Of a DNA stretch of 24,914 bases, positions 16,488 to 23,559 are shown piece after piece (positions within the stretch are counted from its first letter, which is position 1; each line of letters opens with the position of its first letter). The DNA lies in contig JAWOEJ010000028.1 in the NCBI GenBank assembly GCA_046482845.1, positions 1 through 24,914 on the forward strand, read 5' to 3'. Origin of the DNA: DATFJZ01 sp046482845 (lineage in GTDB: Bacteria; Desulfobacterota; Desulfobacteria; Desulfobacterales; Desulfobacteraceae). A program made the translations under genes and the position numbers. The notes below the pieces were generated by a model. That model searched no databases. It was not told the DNA's origin and saw only the letters and a program-made list of their open reading frames with translations.

Positions 16488-17481
16488 ACCTGATTTTTTT
16501 AAGCAGACTGTGGTAGGCCGCCGTGATTTCAATAAACCCGTCTTCTGAACCTCCCTTGTCAGGATGGTGCTGCCGGGCCAGTTTACGGTACCGCCGGATT
16601 AAAGACGCTTTATCCATGGTTTTAATCTCTTCCTTTTTAATGTTAAAAATCTTCATGGCCCGGGTTCTGCTGACCCTGGGGCCTTCAGGTTTCGGGGGAT
16701 CATGAAAATGATGGCGGAAAATAAAATCATTGTAAAGCTCCTTGAGCAGGGTGGTATCCCCGTAATCATGATCAAAAAACATAAACACATAGCGCAGCAG
16801 GTATTCATCAAGAATCTGCGGGCTGCCGAACAGCTCCTGGTTTACCCGGCAGATTTCCTGGATAAAAAAATTGTCCACTTTTCCCTGATCCAGGACATGG
16901 GGCATTTTTTTTGCCATCATCCCCTGGAAAAACCCCTGAAGATTAAAAACAGTGTAGACATAGGATTTTAGCTCATTTTCCGGAAGAATGGCTTCCTGAA
17001 CCAGGAAAAGCTGTTCAATCTCATCCCTGGATTTGTCTAATAGATGCCGGAACAACACTTCAGGCATATTTTCCAGAGGGCCCTGATCCATATTACCGAA
17101 TTTTAAAAAATGCACACGCCGTTTATCCAGTTCATGGACTGAGCGGGAAATACGGGCTTTTTCCCGGTCTGTTAACCTGATTTTTTTCCCGGATTGAGAA
17201 CGGTTTTGAAAGGTTTCAAGCGCCCTTTGTATATCCGGCCTGATCCATGGCCAGAACAGATCCTCCAGCTCATCCTGATAAGCATCAATCCCCTGCTCAT
17301 CAAGCATATCCTGAACAGATTCATCAATATAAAAGGAATTTCCCCCGGGATAAACAATGAAATTCGAAGGATCTTCTCCCAGATCCAGCAGATGTCGATG
17401 GGTCAGCTCCCCGTTTAACATGCAGGACTCCCTTAAAAAATAACGGGATGTATTATTTATTCGTTTAAACGCAATGTACAT
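16483..17481 (-). CDS. Protein with C-terminal J domain (DnaJ-like co-chaperone)
   Basis: This 332-aa protein has a J domain at its C-terminus (about residues 277-332) with the HPD motif at 306-308 in RQHHPDKGGSEDGF. This is the reverse of the usual N-terminal placement. J domains stimulate DnaK ATPase. The first about 275 residues are polar and largely helical with no family recognised. The start is ATG 17481 because GGGAG lies seven bases upstream; an in-frame GTG at 17547 has no such site. The stop is affected by element F: the present end is KKIRS, while joining across the element gives KKIRL-TGA just 8 bases from the DUF255 ATG. It probably once formed an operon with DUF255. Confidence 0.8.
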   Translation of the reverse strand: MYIAFKRINNTSRYFLRESCMLNGELTHRHLLDLGEDPSNFIVYPGGNSFYIDESVQDMLDEQGIDAYQDELEDLFWPWIRPDIQRALETFQNRSQSGKKIRLTDREKARISRSVHELDKRRVHFLKFGNMDQGPLENMPEVLFRHLLDKSRDEIEQLFLVQEAILPENELKSYVYTVFNLQGFFQGMMAKKMPHVLDQGKVDNFFIQEICRVNQELFGSPQILDEYLLRYVFMFFDHDYGDTTLLKELYNDFIFRHHFHDPPKPEGPRVSRTRAMKIFNIKKEEIKTMDKASLIRRYRKLARQHHPDKGGSEDGFIEITAAYHSLLKKIRS

Positions 17482-17917
17482 GATTTCACTCCCTGATTTT
17501 TCGAATAACTGAACATCCTTTGATTCTTGTGGGCGGCAGACTAACACCCTGTCTCAGTCATAACAGAAAAGTATCGTGATGGCTTGATCGCGGACTTGGT
17601 ACATTATTTTCTTCCAGATCCCTTAGGCATTAAATTAGCCGTGGGTAAGCGCTGATAGACAAAAATATATATATTGAAATTATAAGCAATTTATATTCCA
17701 GATCTCTGCTTATAAAAAGAATCTTTTCTTAAAAGCATTTCAGCGAAATCTATAGTTTTTTCGAAAAATAAGTAAAGTATCCCAGTATTTTTCTTATTAA
17801 TTGTTCCCTGTTTCACAATAAAATTTAGAATCCCTTTTATTGTTTGACACTCAAAATTATATTATGATAGGTTTTATCATGAAAATTTACAAAACAAAAC
17901 CTGCAGGGTAAAAAAAA
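17482..17917. other. AT-rich intergenic stretch without a recognisable intact gene
   Basis: The stretch separates the divergent J-domain and GNAT genes. The left third contains a possible coding remnant (17545-17655). The right two thirds are strongly AT-rich, with a TTGACA at 17844-17849 that lacks a convincing -10 at the proper distance. No RNA gene was recognised. Confidence 0.6.
17545..17655 (+). pseudogene. Possible remnant of a protein C-terminus
   Basis: An open frame without start codon reads HPVSVITEKYRDGLIADL, then VHYFLPDPLGIKLAVGKR and TGA. The composition is protein-like (buried hydrophobics alternating with charged residues, good codon use), unlike the AT-rich bases that follow. 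A stop at 17542-17544 precedes it in frame. I do not recognise the family. It may be the tail of a deleted gene, or chance. Confidence 0.3.
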
Positions 17918-18415
17918 ATGGATTCTCCAGGTAAATTTGAAATAAAAAGCGGATACATTCCCGGTGCCATCGGCCGGGTGACTGAGCTTCACGGCAGATA
18001 TTATCATGACAACTGGAATTTTGGCGTGTATTTTGAATCCAAGGTGGCATGCGAGCTTTCAGCCTTCATGAACCGGTTCAATCCGGAAAACGACGGGATA
18101 TGGTTTGCCGTGGTCAACGGCCGTATTGTGGGATCCATTGTGATTGACGGCATCCATGCTTCTGACAAAGGGGCGCATCTGCGCTGGTTCATTGTTTCCG
18201 ATGCTTTAAAGGGATACGGCAGAAAGCTGATCTATACGGCAATGGATTTCTGCAGAACCAGGGAATATAAAAAAATATATCTCTGGACCTTTAAAGGTCT
18301 TGATACAGCAAGGCATTTATACGAAGACTGCGGTTTTAAAATCATTAAACAGAAAAAAGGCGCTCAGTGGGGAACTGAGGTGATTGAACAATATTTTGAA
18401 TTAAACAGAATATAA
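17918..18415 (+). CDS. GNAT-family N-acetyltransferase
   Basis: This 165-aa protein has a GNAT fold, transferring an acyl group from acyl-CoA to an amine. The stretch HLRWFIVSDALKGYGRKLIY (about residues 87-106) is motif A with the CoA-pyrophosphate loop KGYGRK. The following AMDFCR helix and KKIYLWTFKGLDTARHLYEDCGFK are motif B with its usual Tyr and CGF. The whole gene is a single GNAT domain. AGGG lies about 9 bases before ATG 17918. It is a single gene upstream of cfa, separated by a U-run and a new promoter. Substrate unknown. Confidence 0.85.
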   Translation: MDSPGKFEIKSGYIPGAIGRVTELHGRYYHDNWNFGVYFESKVACELSAFMNRFNPENDGIWFAVVNGRIVGSIVIDGIHASDKGAHLRWFIVSDALKGYGRKLIYTAMDFCRTREYKKIYLWTFKGLDTARHLYEDCGFKIIKQKKGAQWGTEVIEQYFELNRI

Positions 18416-18437
18416 TCTGTTTTTTTTTCGATCGAGG

Positions 18438-18467
18438 TTGACAAATACAATACAGGCTTTTTATATT
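18438..18467 (+). promoter_or_regulatory. Candidate sigma70 promoter for cfa and the reductase gene
   Basis: A perfect TTGACA (18438-18443), an 18-bp spacer and TATATT (18462-18467) lie in the gap after the GNAT gene and point at cfa. The predicted start near 18474 would give a leader of about 180 nt containing the hairpin at 18477-18520. Confidence 0.55.
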
Positions 18468-18476
18468 TAATATGAT

Positions 18477-18520
18477 ACCCCCAAAAGATCTTTTCGCTTG
18501 AAGATCAAACAGCAGGGGGT
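18477..18520 (+). promoter_or_regulatory. Structured cfa leader hairpin
   Basis: ACCCCC (18477-18482) can pair with GGGGGT (18515-18520). Inside, GATCTT (18487-18492) pairs with AAGATC (18501-18506) around TTTCGCTTG-like loop bases. No T-tract follows, so it is not a simple terminator. In enterobacteria the cfa leader is a target of small RNAs, so a post-transcriptional role is possible but unproven here. Confidence 0.35.
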
Positions 18521-18651
18521 TAAAAAAACAAATATCAGGCGTGATCAGGTATGAGGATGGTTTAAAATTAAAAAGGGTAAGCCCGCATTTTTAACGGGGG
18601 ATGGGAGTAAATTCTGTAATAAATAAGCTTAAACAGTGGTGGAGGCTGATT

Positions 18652-19773
18652 ATGACACGCAAGAACACCCAAAAAACCGTAGAAAGGATTCTCGGCTTTG
18701 CCGGTATAACTATTAATGGTTCCAGGGACTGGGATATCCAGGTGCATAATGAAAATTTTTACAACCGGGTACTGGCTGAAACAGATCTGGGTCTGGGAGA
18801 AAGCTATATGGAAAAATGGTGGTCTGCAAAAGCCCTGGATCAATTCATAGAACGTCTGCTCAATGCGGACATTGAAAGCTTTCTTAAAAAAAATGCCAGA
18901 TTTTTACTGGATTTTGTAACGGCAAAAGTATTTAATTTACAGACCCGGCAGCGCTCGCTCCAGGTGGGACTGAGACACTACGACATAGGCAATGATCTGT
19001 TTAAAAGCATGCTGGACAAACGCATGCTGTACACATGCGGATACTGGAAAAACGCAGAAACCCTTGATGAGGCCCAGGAAGCCAAACTGGATATGATATG
19101 CAGGAAAATCAACCTCAAACCCGGTATGAAAGTACTTGACCTGGGATGCGGCTTTGGCGCATTTGCCAAATTTGCCGCTGAAAACTATGGCGCCCGGGTT
19201 ATTGGATACAATATCTCAAAAGAGCAGGTAAAACTGGGAAAGGAAATGAACAAAGGACTGCCCGTTGAACTCAGACAGGAAGACTACCGCAATGCCAGCG
19301 GCAAATTTGACCGTGTTCTCTCCATTGGAATGTTAGAACATGTGGGCCCCAAAAATTATCGGAAATATATGAAAATCGTTAACAACACCCTCAAGGACGA
19401 CGGCATTGCCTTTATCCATACCATAGGGGGCAATCGGACCACCACAGTAACCAACAGATGGGTGAACAAATATATATTTCCCAATGGTAAGGTTCCTTCC
19501 ATAGCCCAGCTGGCAAAGGCCATGGAGGGCATTTTTGTCGTGGAAGACTGGCACAATTTCGGGGAAGACTACGATAAAACCCTGATGGCCTGGCATGACA
19601 ATTTTACAGCGGCCTGGCCCAGGCTTCAGAACAGGTATGGAGAAAAATTCTATAGAATGTGGAAATTTTATCTGCTGTCCTGTGCCGCTGCATTCAGGGC
19701 AAGAACAAATCAATTATGGCAGGTGGTCATGACAAAAACCGGGACCCCCCAGCCCCAGTGCAGGATTGTGTAA
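18652..19773 (+). CDS. cfa: Cyclopropane-fatty-acyl-phospholipid synthase-type SAM methyltransferase
   Basis: This 373-aa enzyme transfers a methyl carbon from SAM to the cis double bond of a phospholipid acyl chain at the membrane surface. An N-terminal lipid-binding part (GLGESYM, FNLQTRQRS) precedes the SAM fold with VLDLGCGFG at 161-169. Residues matching the bicarbonate and active-site set of E. coli Cfa are all present: C129 (YTCGYW), E229 (MLEHVG), H256 and I258 (HTIG), and Y307 (DYDKTLMAW). ATG 18652 is chosen because GGAGG lies six bases upstream; an in-frame ATG at 18601 would add 17 residues unlike the family. The next gene begins at its stop codon, so the two form an operon. Product could be cyclopropane or, with the reductase, a methyl branch. 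Confidence 0.93.
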   Translation: MTRKNTQKTVERILGFAGITINGSRDWDIQVHNENFYNRVLAETDLGLGESYMEKWWSAKALDQFIERLLNADIESFLKKNARFLLDFVTAKVFNLQTRQRSLQVGLRHYDIGNDLFKSMLDKRMLYTCGYWKNAETLDEAQEAKLDMICRKINLKPGMKVLDLGCGFGAFAKFAAENYGARVIGYNISKEQVKLGKEMNKGLPVELRQEDYRNASGKFDRVLSIGMLEHVGPKNYRKYMKIVNNTLKDDGIAFIHTIGGNRTTTVTNRWVNKYIFPNGKVPSIAQLAKAMEGIFVVEDWHNFGEDYDKTLMAWHDNFTAAWPRLQNRYGEKFYRMWKFYLLSCAAAFRARTNQLWQVVMTKTGTPQPQCRIV

Positions 19774-19777
19774 ACGT

Positions 19778-20731
19778 ATGAAAACCTTTGATGCCGCAGT
19801 TGTCGGGGCAGGGCCTGCTGGTACGGCATGTGCGGGAGAACTGAAACGGCTGGGTGTTGACACCGTGCTTCTTGACAAAGCAGATTTTCCGCGCAACAAG
19901 CTCTGTGCCGGCTGGATCACCCCTGAGGTGATCAAGGATCTCAATCTGGACGTTGAGGACTATCCCGGTGGAATGACCGAATTTAACCGGATCAAATTTC
20001 ACGTTCACGGGGTCTGCATTCCTGTTATGACCAGGCAGTATTCCATACAGCGTTTTGAGTTTGACCACTGGCTGCTCAGCCGGGTCAAGTCATTGTTCTG
20101 CAGACACAAGGTCACAAACATAACAGAAAAAAACAACAGGTATATCATAGACGACAAATTCTGCGCCCGCTATATCATTGGGGCCGGGGGAACCCACTGC
20201 CCGGTTTACAGAGCATTGTTTTCAACATCCAGTCCAAGGAACAGAAAAACACTTATCATTACCATGGAAAAAGAGTATCACACAGAATTTACAGAAAAAG
20301 ACTGTCATCTCTGGTTTTTTGACCACCGCCTGCCCGGCTATTCCTGGTATGTTCCCAAAGCCGGCGGCTACCTGAACATCGGCACAGGGGGAAAAGCCCT
20401 GCCCATGAACAGAAAAGGACAGCATATCCATGATCACTTTGAAGCCCTGGTAAAAAAACTTTTAAAAAAGGGATGGATCAGCACCCCTCCCTCCCATGTA
20501 AAAGGATATGCCTACCATTTAAGGAACTCTGATGTCCGCCCCTGTATGGGAAACGCCTACCTGACAGGCGATGCTGCCGGTCTTGCCACCAGGGATATGG
20601 GAGAAGGTATAGGCCCGGCCGTAAAAAGCGGTATTCTTGCCGCCCGCTCCATTGCCCTGGGCCGGCCCTATACGCTTAAAAAAATCAAACAATACAGCCT
20701 GCCCGGGATTCTCATGTCACGCTTTTTTTAA
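19778..20731 (+). CDS. Geranylgeranyl-reductase-family FAD oxidoreductase
   Basis: This 317-aa flavoprotein belongs to the group that reduces or oxidises C=C bonds of lipids. It has the FAD motif GAGPAG (10-15) in DAAVVGAGPAGTACAGEL, the family Cys motif NKLCAGW (40-46), YSWYVPK (188-194, the YxWxFPK signature), and TGDAAG (263-268) with GEGIGP after it. It is shorter than typical archaeal family members (about 390-400 aa). ATG 19778 is preferred because MKTFDAAVVGAG is the usual opening; an in-frame GTG at 19766 overlaps the end of cfa. Only an AGGA some 12 bases away serves as ribosome site, so translation probably depends on coupling to cfa. The pairing suggests a lipid double-bond or methylene substrate. 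Confidence 0.85.
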   Translation: MKTFDAAVVGAGPAGTACAGELKRLGVDTVLLDKADFPRNKLCAGWITPEVIKDLNLDVEDYPGGMTEFNRIKFHVHGVCIPVMTRQYSIQRFEFDHWLLSRVKSLFCRHKVTNITEKNNRYIIDDKFCARYIIGAGGTHCPVYRALFSTSSPRNRKTLIITMEKEYHTEFTEKDCHLWFFDHRLPGYSWYVPKAGGYLNIGTGGKALPMNRKGQHIHDHFEALVKKLLKKGWISTPPSHVKGYAYHLRNSDVRPCMGNAYLTGDAAGLATRDMGEGIGPAVKSGILAARSIALGRPYTLKKIKQYSLPGILMSRFF

Positions 20732-20739
20732 GGGTGGCT

Positions 20740-21927
20740 TTAAAACCTGTCCGGCCTGAACAAAATGGTATCATCGGCCATTTTAATATTTTTTATACCG
20801 GTCATGAACATGGCTTTTTTCAATGTATTGTGTATATGTTCCAGGTGAAGCTTAACCCCGAGGCTGCCTGCACCTACGGCCGCCCTTATTATATCCCTGC
20901 CCAGCAGTACTGCATCCGCTCCCAGGGCCAGCATTTTAAGCACATCATATCCTGTTCTTACACCGCCGTCCGCTGTAATGGGGACATCTTCTCCCAGTTT
21001 TTCCCTTACCATGGGCAGAACCTCAGCAATGCCCGGAGTCGCGTCAAGTACCCGGCCGCCGTGATTGGATACAGAAATGGCAGCAACACCTGCCTCCACG
21101 CATTTAAACGCTTCTTCCGGCAGCATAATGCCCTTTACAATAAAGGGAAGCGAGGTAAATCCGACAAGCTCCTTTATATCCCTGACACTTTTTCTGAAAA
21201 CCGGCTGTCCATGCCTGGCCATAATGGTGGACCCGCATCCGTCCAGATCCACACCAACCGCTTTGCAGCCAAGGTCTTCTGCTCTTTCAATGAGCTTTTT
21301 CAGCACATCCTGGGCCCTTGGCTTAAAAATGGGAATACCATAGCCATTGCAGGCGGCCATGGCCTTCAGGGAAGGATTGTCATCAAGGGTATAGAACCAG
21401 GTATCCCCGCGGAGTCCAATGGTTCCTGCTTCCTTTGACCCCTTTAGCACAGAAGTACAGAACGCGGTTTCATCCAGGGCATCATTGTATTTTCCCGCGC
21501 CTGCAGTAGAAGATGCCATGACCGGAAAATCCAGATCAATACCCAGAAATGAGGTGGACGTATCCGGCTCAAAATGGTCTCCCAGAACAGAAAGATTGAG
21601 TTTTACATCGGCAAGGGCATTGATATTTGCCTTAAACGACAGGCCCTGACCTACCCCGCCAAGGCCAATGGGTTTTCCATAGGCCTCTTTCTGGCATATT
21701 TTATCAAAACTGCCGTCACAGAACGGATACACGGCACATATGCCCTTCAGCTTTTTCCGGGCCATATCCCTGACCTGCTCCAGGGTGTCAGGTTTTGATT
21801 CTGCATCCATTATCATTCTCTGATCAGAATGACAATTATCGCATTCTCCGGGTTTATTCTCCTGATAAAATGTCTTGTGACAAACCGAACAATACCACTT
21901 ATTCATTTCACCCTCATTTTCAGTCAT
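20740..21927 (-). CDS. FMN-dependent alpha-hydroxy-acid dehydrogenase with N-terminal zinc-ribbon/rubredoxin-like domain
   Basis: This 395-aa protein has a small metal-binding module at residues 8-40 with C13-x2-C16 and C29-x2-C32 (WYCSVCHKTFYQ, CDNCHSD). A second Cys group at 64-78 (ICAVYPFCDGSFDKIC) follows, then a TIM-barrel of the lactate/glycolate oxidase family. The barrel shows K265 (IVKGI), catalytic H289 and R292 in SNHGGR, and ADGGVRTG (319-326) with LLGRD for FMN phosphate. Enzymes of this family oxidise 2-hydroxy acids; the added module could pass electrons to a redox partner or just be structural. ATG 21927 follows GGGAGG by five bases. It converges on the flavoprotein gene with 8 bp between stops. 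The true substrate is unknown. Confidence 0.85.
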   Translation of the reverse strand: MTENEGEMNKWYCSVCHKTFYQENKPGECDNCHSDQRMIMDAESKPDTLEQVRDMARKKLKGICAVYPFCDGSFDKICQKEAYGKPIGLGGVGQGLSFKANINALADVKLNLSVLGDHFEPDTSTSFLGIDLDFPVMASSTAGAGKYNDALDETAFCTSVLKGSKEAGTIGLRGDTWFYTLDDNPSLKAMAACNGYGIPIFKPRAQDVLKKLIERAEDLGCKAVGVDLDGCGSTIMARHGQPVFRKSVRDIKELVGFTSLPFIVKGIMLPEEAFKCVEAGVAAISVSNHGGRVLDATPGIAEVLPMVREKLGEDVPITADGGVRTGYDVLKMLALGADAVLLGRDIIRAAVGAGSLGVKLHLEHIHNTLKKAMFMTGIKNIKMADDTILFRPDRF

Positions 21928-21995
21928 CTCACCCTCCCCTGCAAATACGTTAGATTTTTATGGTGTATTGTGATGTACTGGCTTTAATTTGGACA

Positions 21996-22154
21996 TGGTC
22001 ATAACATCGGCCACCCGGGGTGGGGTCAGGCTTTCGTTATTAACATTATCGTGTGTTTTATGGTTTGACTGTGCTTTTCTGTCCGATAACGTCAATAACA
22101 AAAGCCTGACCCCGCTGGCCCGCCAAATGTGACGAATGGCCCATGTTATGACCA
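21996..22154. repeat. Second REP-like GGGGTCAGGC hairpin with outer arms
   Basis: The inner arms 22022-22041 and 22094-22113 match at 19 of 20 positions (GGGGTCAGGCTTTCGTTATT). The outer arms TGGTCATAACATCGGCCA (21996-22013) and their complement at 22137-22154 match at 17 of 18. The inner block is nearly the same as in the repeat at 7981-8097, and TCATAACAT also occurs there at the left. No protein is encoded. The gap 21928-22472 holds nothing else besides this and the repeat at 22234-22305. Confidence 0.75.
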
Positions 22155-22233
22155 GGCCCTTTAAGTTAAAACTTAACATGACATAAAAAACAGGATAATT
22201 CACGTAAAATTTTAATTGCACTGAAGCATCAGA

Positions 22234-22305
22234 TTTTTCAAAAACAGCGGTTCTTCCATATTTTTCAAAAACAGCGGTTCTTCCATAAAAACCTGATAAT
22301 CGAGT
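22234..22305 (-). repeat. 27-bp tandem duplication plus terminal remnant of the palindromic element (copy G)
   Basis: The 27-bp unit ending CAGCGGTTCTTCCATA occurs exactly twice, at 22234-22260 and 22261-22287. It runs into AAAACCTGATAATCGAGT. On the - strand this end reads ACTCGATTATCAGGTTTTTA followed by TGGAAG, the terminal sequence of the palindromic family. Interior sequence of the element is absent. Confidence 0.7.
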
Positions 22306-22472
22306 TACAGGAAAGCAATAGACATGCCGAAAACATAAAAATTCAGTAAAATCCGGGATTGCAAAAATCATATATTTGCTATACCCTTTTATTCAATCAT
22401 CAAAATTTACATTCAAAGCGGGAAAACGTTACCGCATTATTGATTATCAGGGTTAAAAAAGGAGAAACCGCC

Positions 22473-23222
22473 ATGGGCTCAACATATACCATACATCCCG
22501 TTGTTACAGGCACCAAGGTCTTTGACAAAAGTATGATGACCTATCAATACGGCCAGGGAGAAGTCTATACCATACCGATTTTCACCTGGGTTATCAAAGG
22601 AGGAGATCAGAATATAATTGTGGATACCGGGGAAATGAGCCCTGTTAAATCCCGTGACCGGGAAAAAGCCATAAACGGAAAAATCTTTACATTTGAGGAG
22701 GGACTGTCCCGCCACGGCCTTACCCCTTCAGATATTGATATTGTCATCCATACCCATCTGCACAATGATCACTGCGAAAATGATTATAAATGTGAAAATG
22801 CTGAATTTTTTGTGCATCAGGCTGAACTTGACACCATCCATGATCCCCATCCTCTGGACTATAGATACCTTGAAGATTATATCGAGGATGTGGAAGAAAA
22901 CGGCCAGATAACTGCCATAACCACTGACAGGGAAATTGTGGACGGTATTTATGTAAAAAACACCCCGGTGCATACCCAGGGCGGTCTTACTGTATTCATT
23001 GATACCCCCAGGGGAAAAGCTGCCATTACGGGTTTCTGCATTATTGATGAAAACTATAATCCCCCGCCTGAAATACGGGGCATGGAAATGGACCTTATTC
23101 CGCCGGGAACCCATGTCAATGTTTATGAGGCCTACAACATCATGGAAGAGGTGCGAAAATCGTCAGATATTCTGATTCCCCTGCACGAGCCCAGATTTGC
23201 GTCCATGGACTGCATCCCGTAA
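22473..23222 (+). CDS. Metallo-beta-lactamase-fold hydrolase, N-acyl-homoserine-lactonase-like
   Basis: This 249-aa dinuclear zinc hydrolase carries HxHxDH as H95, H97, D99 and H100 (IHTHLHNDHCEND), then H167 (VHTQGGL), D192 (IIDENY) and H238 (PLHEPRF). The positions parallel the ligand set of AiiA lactonase (104, 106, 108, 109, 169, 191, 235), so a lactone or similar ester is the best substrate guess. ATG 22473 has AAGGAG about 8 bases upstream; an upstream in-frame extension to 22359 lacks a site and crosses AT-rich sequence. It has no signal peptide and is a single gene after a repeat-filled gap. Whether it quenches a signal or does housekeeping hydrolysis is not visible. Confidence 0.85.
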   Translation: MGSTYTIHPVVTGTKVFDKSMMTYQYGQGEVYTIPIFTWVIKGGDQNIIVDTGEMSPVKSRDREKAINGKIFTFEEGLSRHGLTPSDIDIVIHTHLHNDHCENDYKCENAEFFVHQAELDTIHDPHPLDYRYLEDYIEDVEENGQITAITTDREIVDGIYVKNTPVHTQGGLTVFIDTPRGKAAITGFCIIDENYNPPPEIRGMEMDLIPPGTHVNVYEAYNIMEEVRKSSDILIPLHEPRFASMDCIP

Positions 23223-23559
23223 ATGGATTTGATATATGGATCCGGACCATCTTATGGCCGATCCTGTTTTTAACGCCAGCCGCTGCAGTAAAGGGGGTCA
23301 CCCTCTTCGCTCGTTCCAGACGGACATTTTCCATGCCGGTCTTCTGGGGGTTCCTTCCTGGAAGTGGCGGGCAGTATCCCAGGGATGCTTATGGCATCTA
23401 TGCACGGACTTTATGGATTGACTGATCGGCGGCTTATGGCCGTAATCCGGGGCTTTGCTCTGTTTAAATCATTATGAATCCAGGATAATTCCAGTGCAGA
23501 AAACAAAAGAATGATTTGGCGCAAATCTCTTGATGGGAACTTAACAAAGGGCTGTAATT
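23223..23559. other. Intergenic stretch without recognised gene
   Basis: These 337 bp between the lactonase-like and RelA/SpoT-domain genes contain a 61-codon open frame (23236-23421) with no ribosome site and no recognisable product. No hairpin terminator, RNA gene or copy of the window's repeats was seen. The base composition is less AT-rich than other gaps, so decayed coding sequence is possible. Confidence 0.5.

Noticed and set aside
20734..21438. A 234-codon + strand frame opposite the FMN dehydrogenase
   Set aside because: It lies wholly antisense to a gene with intact catalytic motifs and its product resembles nothing known.
21958..22371. A 137-codon - strand frame across the second REP-like repeat
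   Set aside because: It is made largely of hairpin and duplicated repeat sequence and has no ribosome site.
23236..23421. A 61-codon + strand frame between the lactonase-like and RelA/SpoT genes
   Set aside because: There is no ribosome site, no recognisable product, and competing frames on the other strand.
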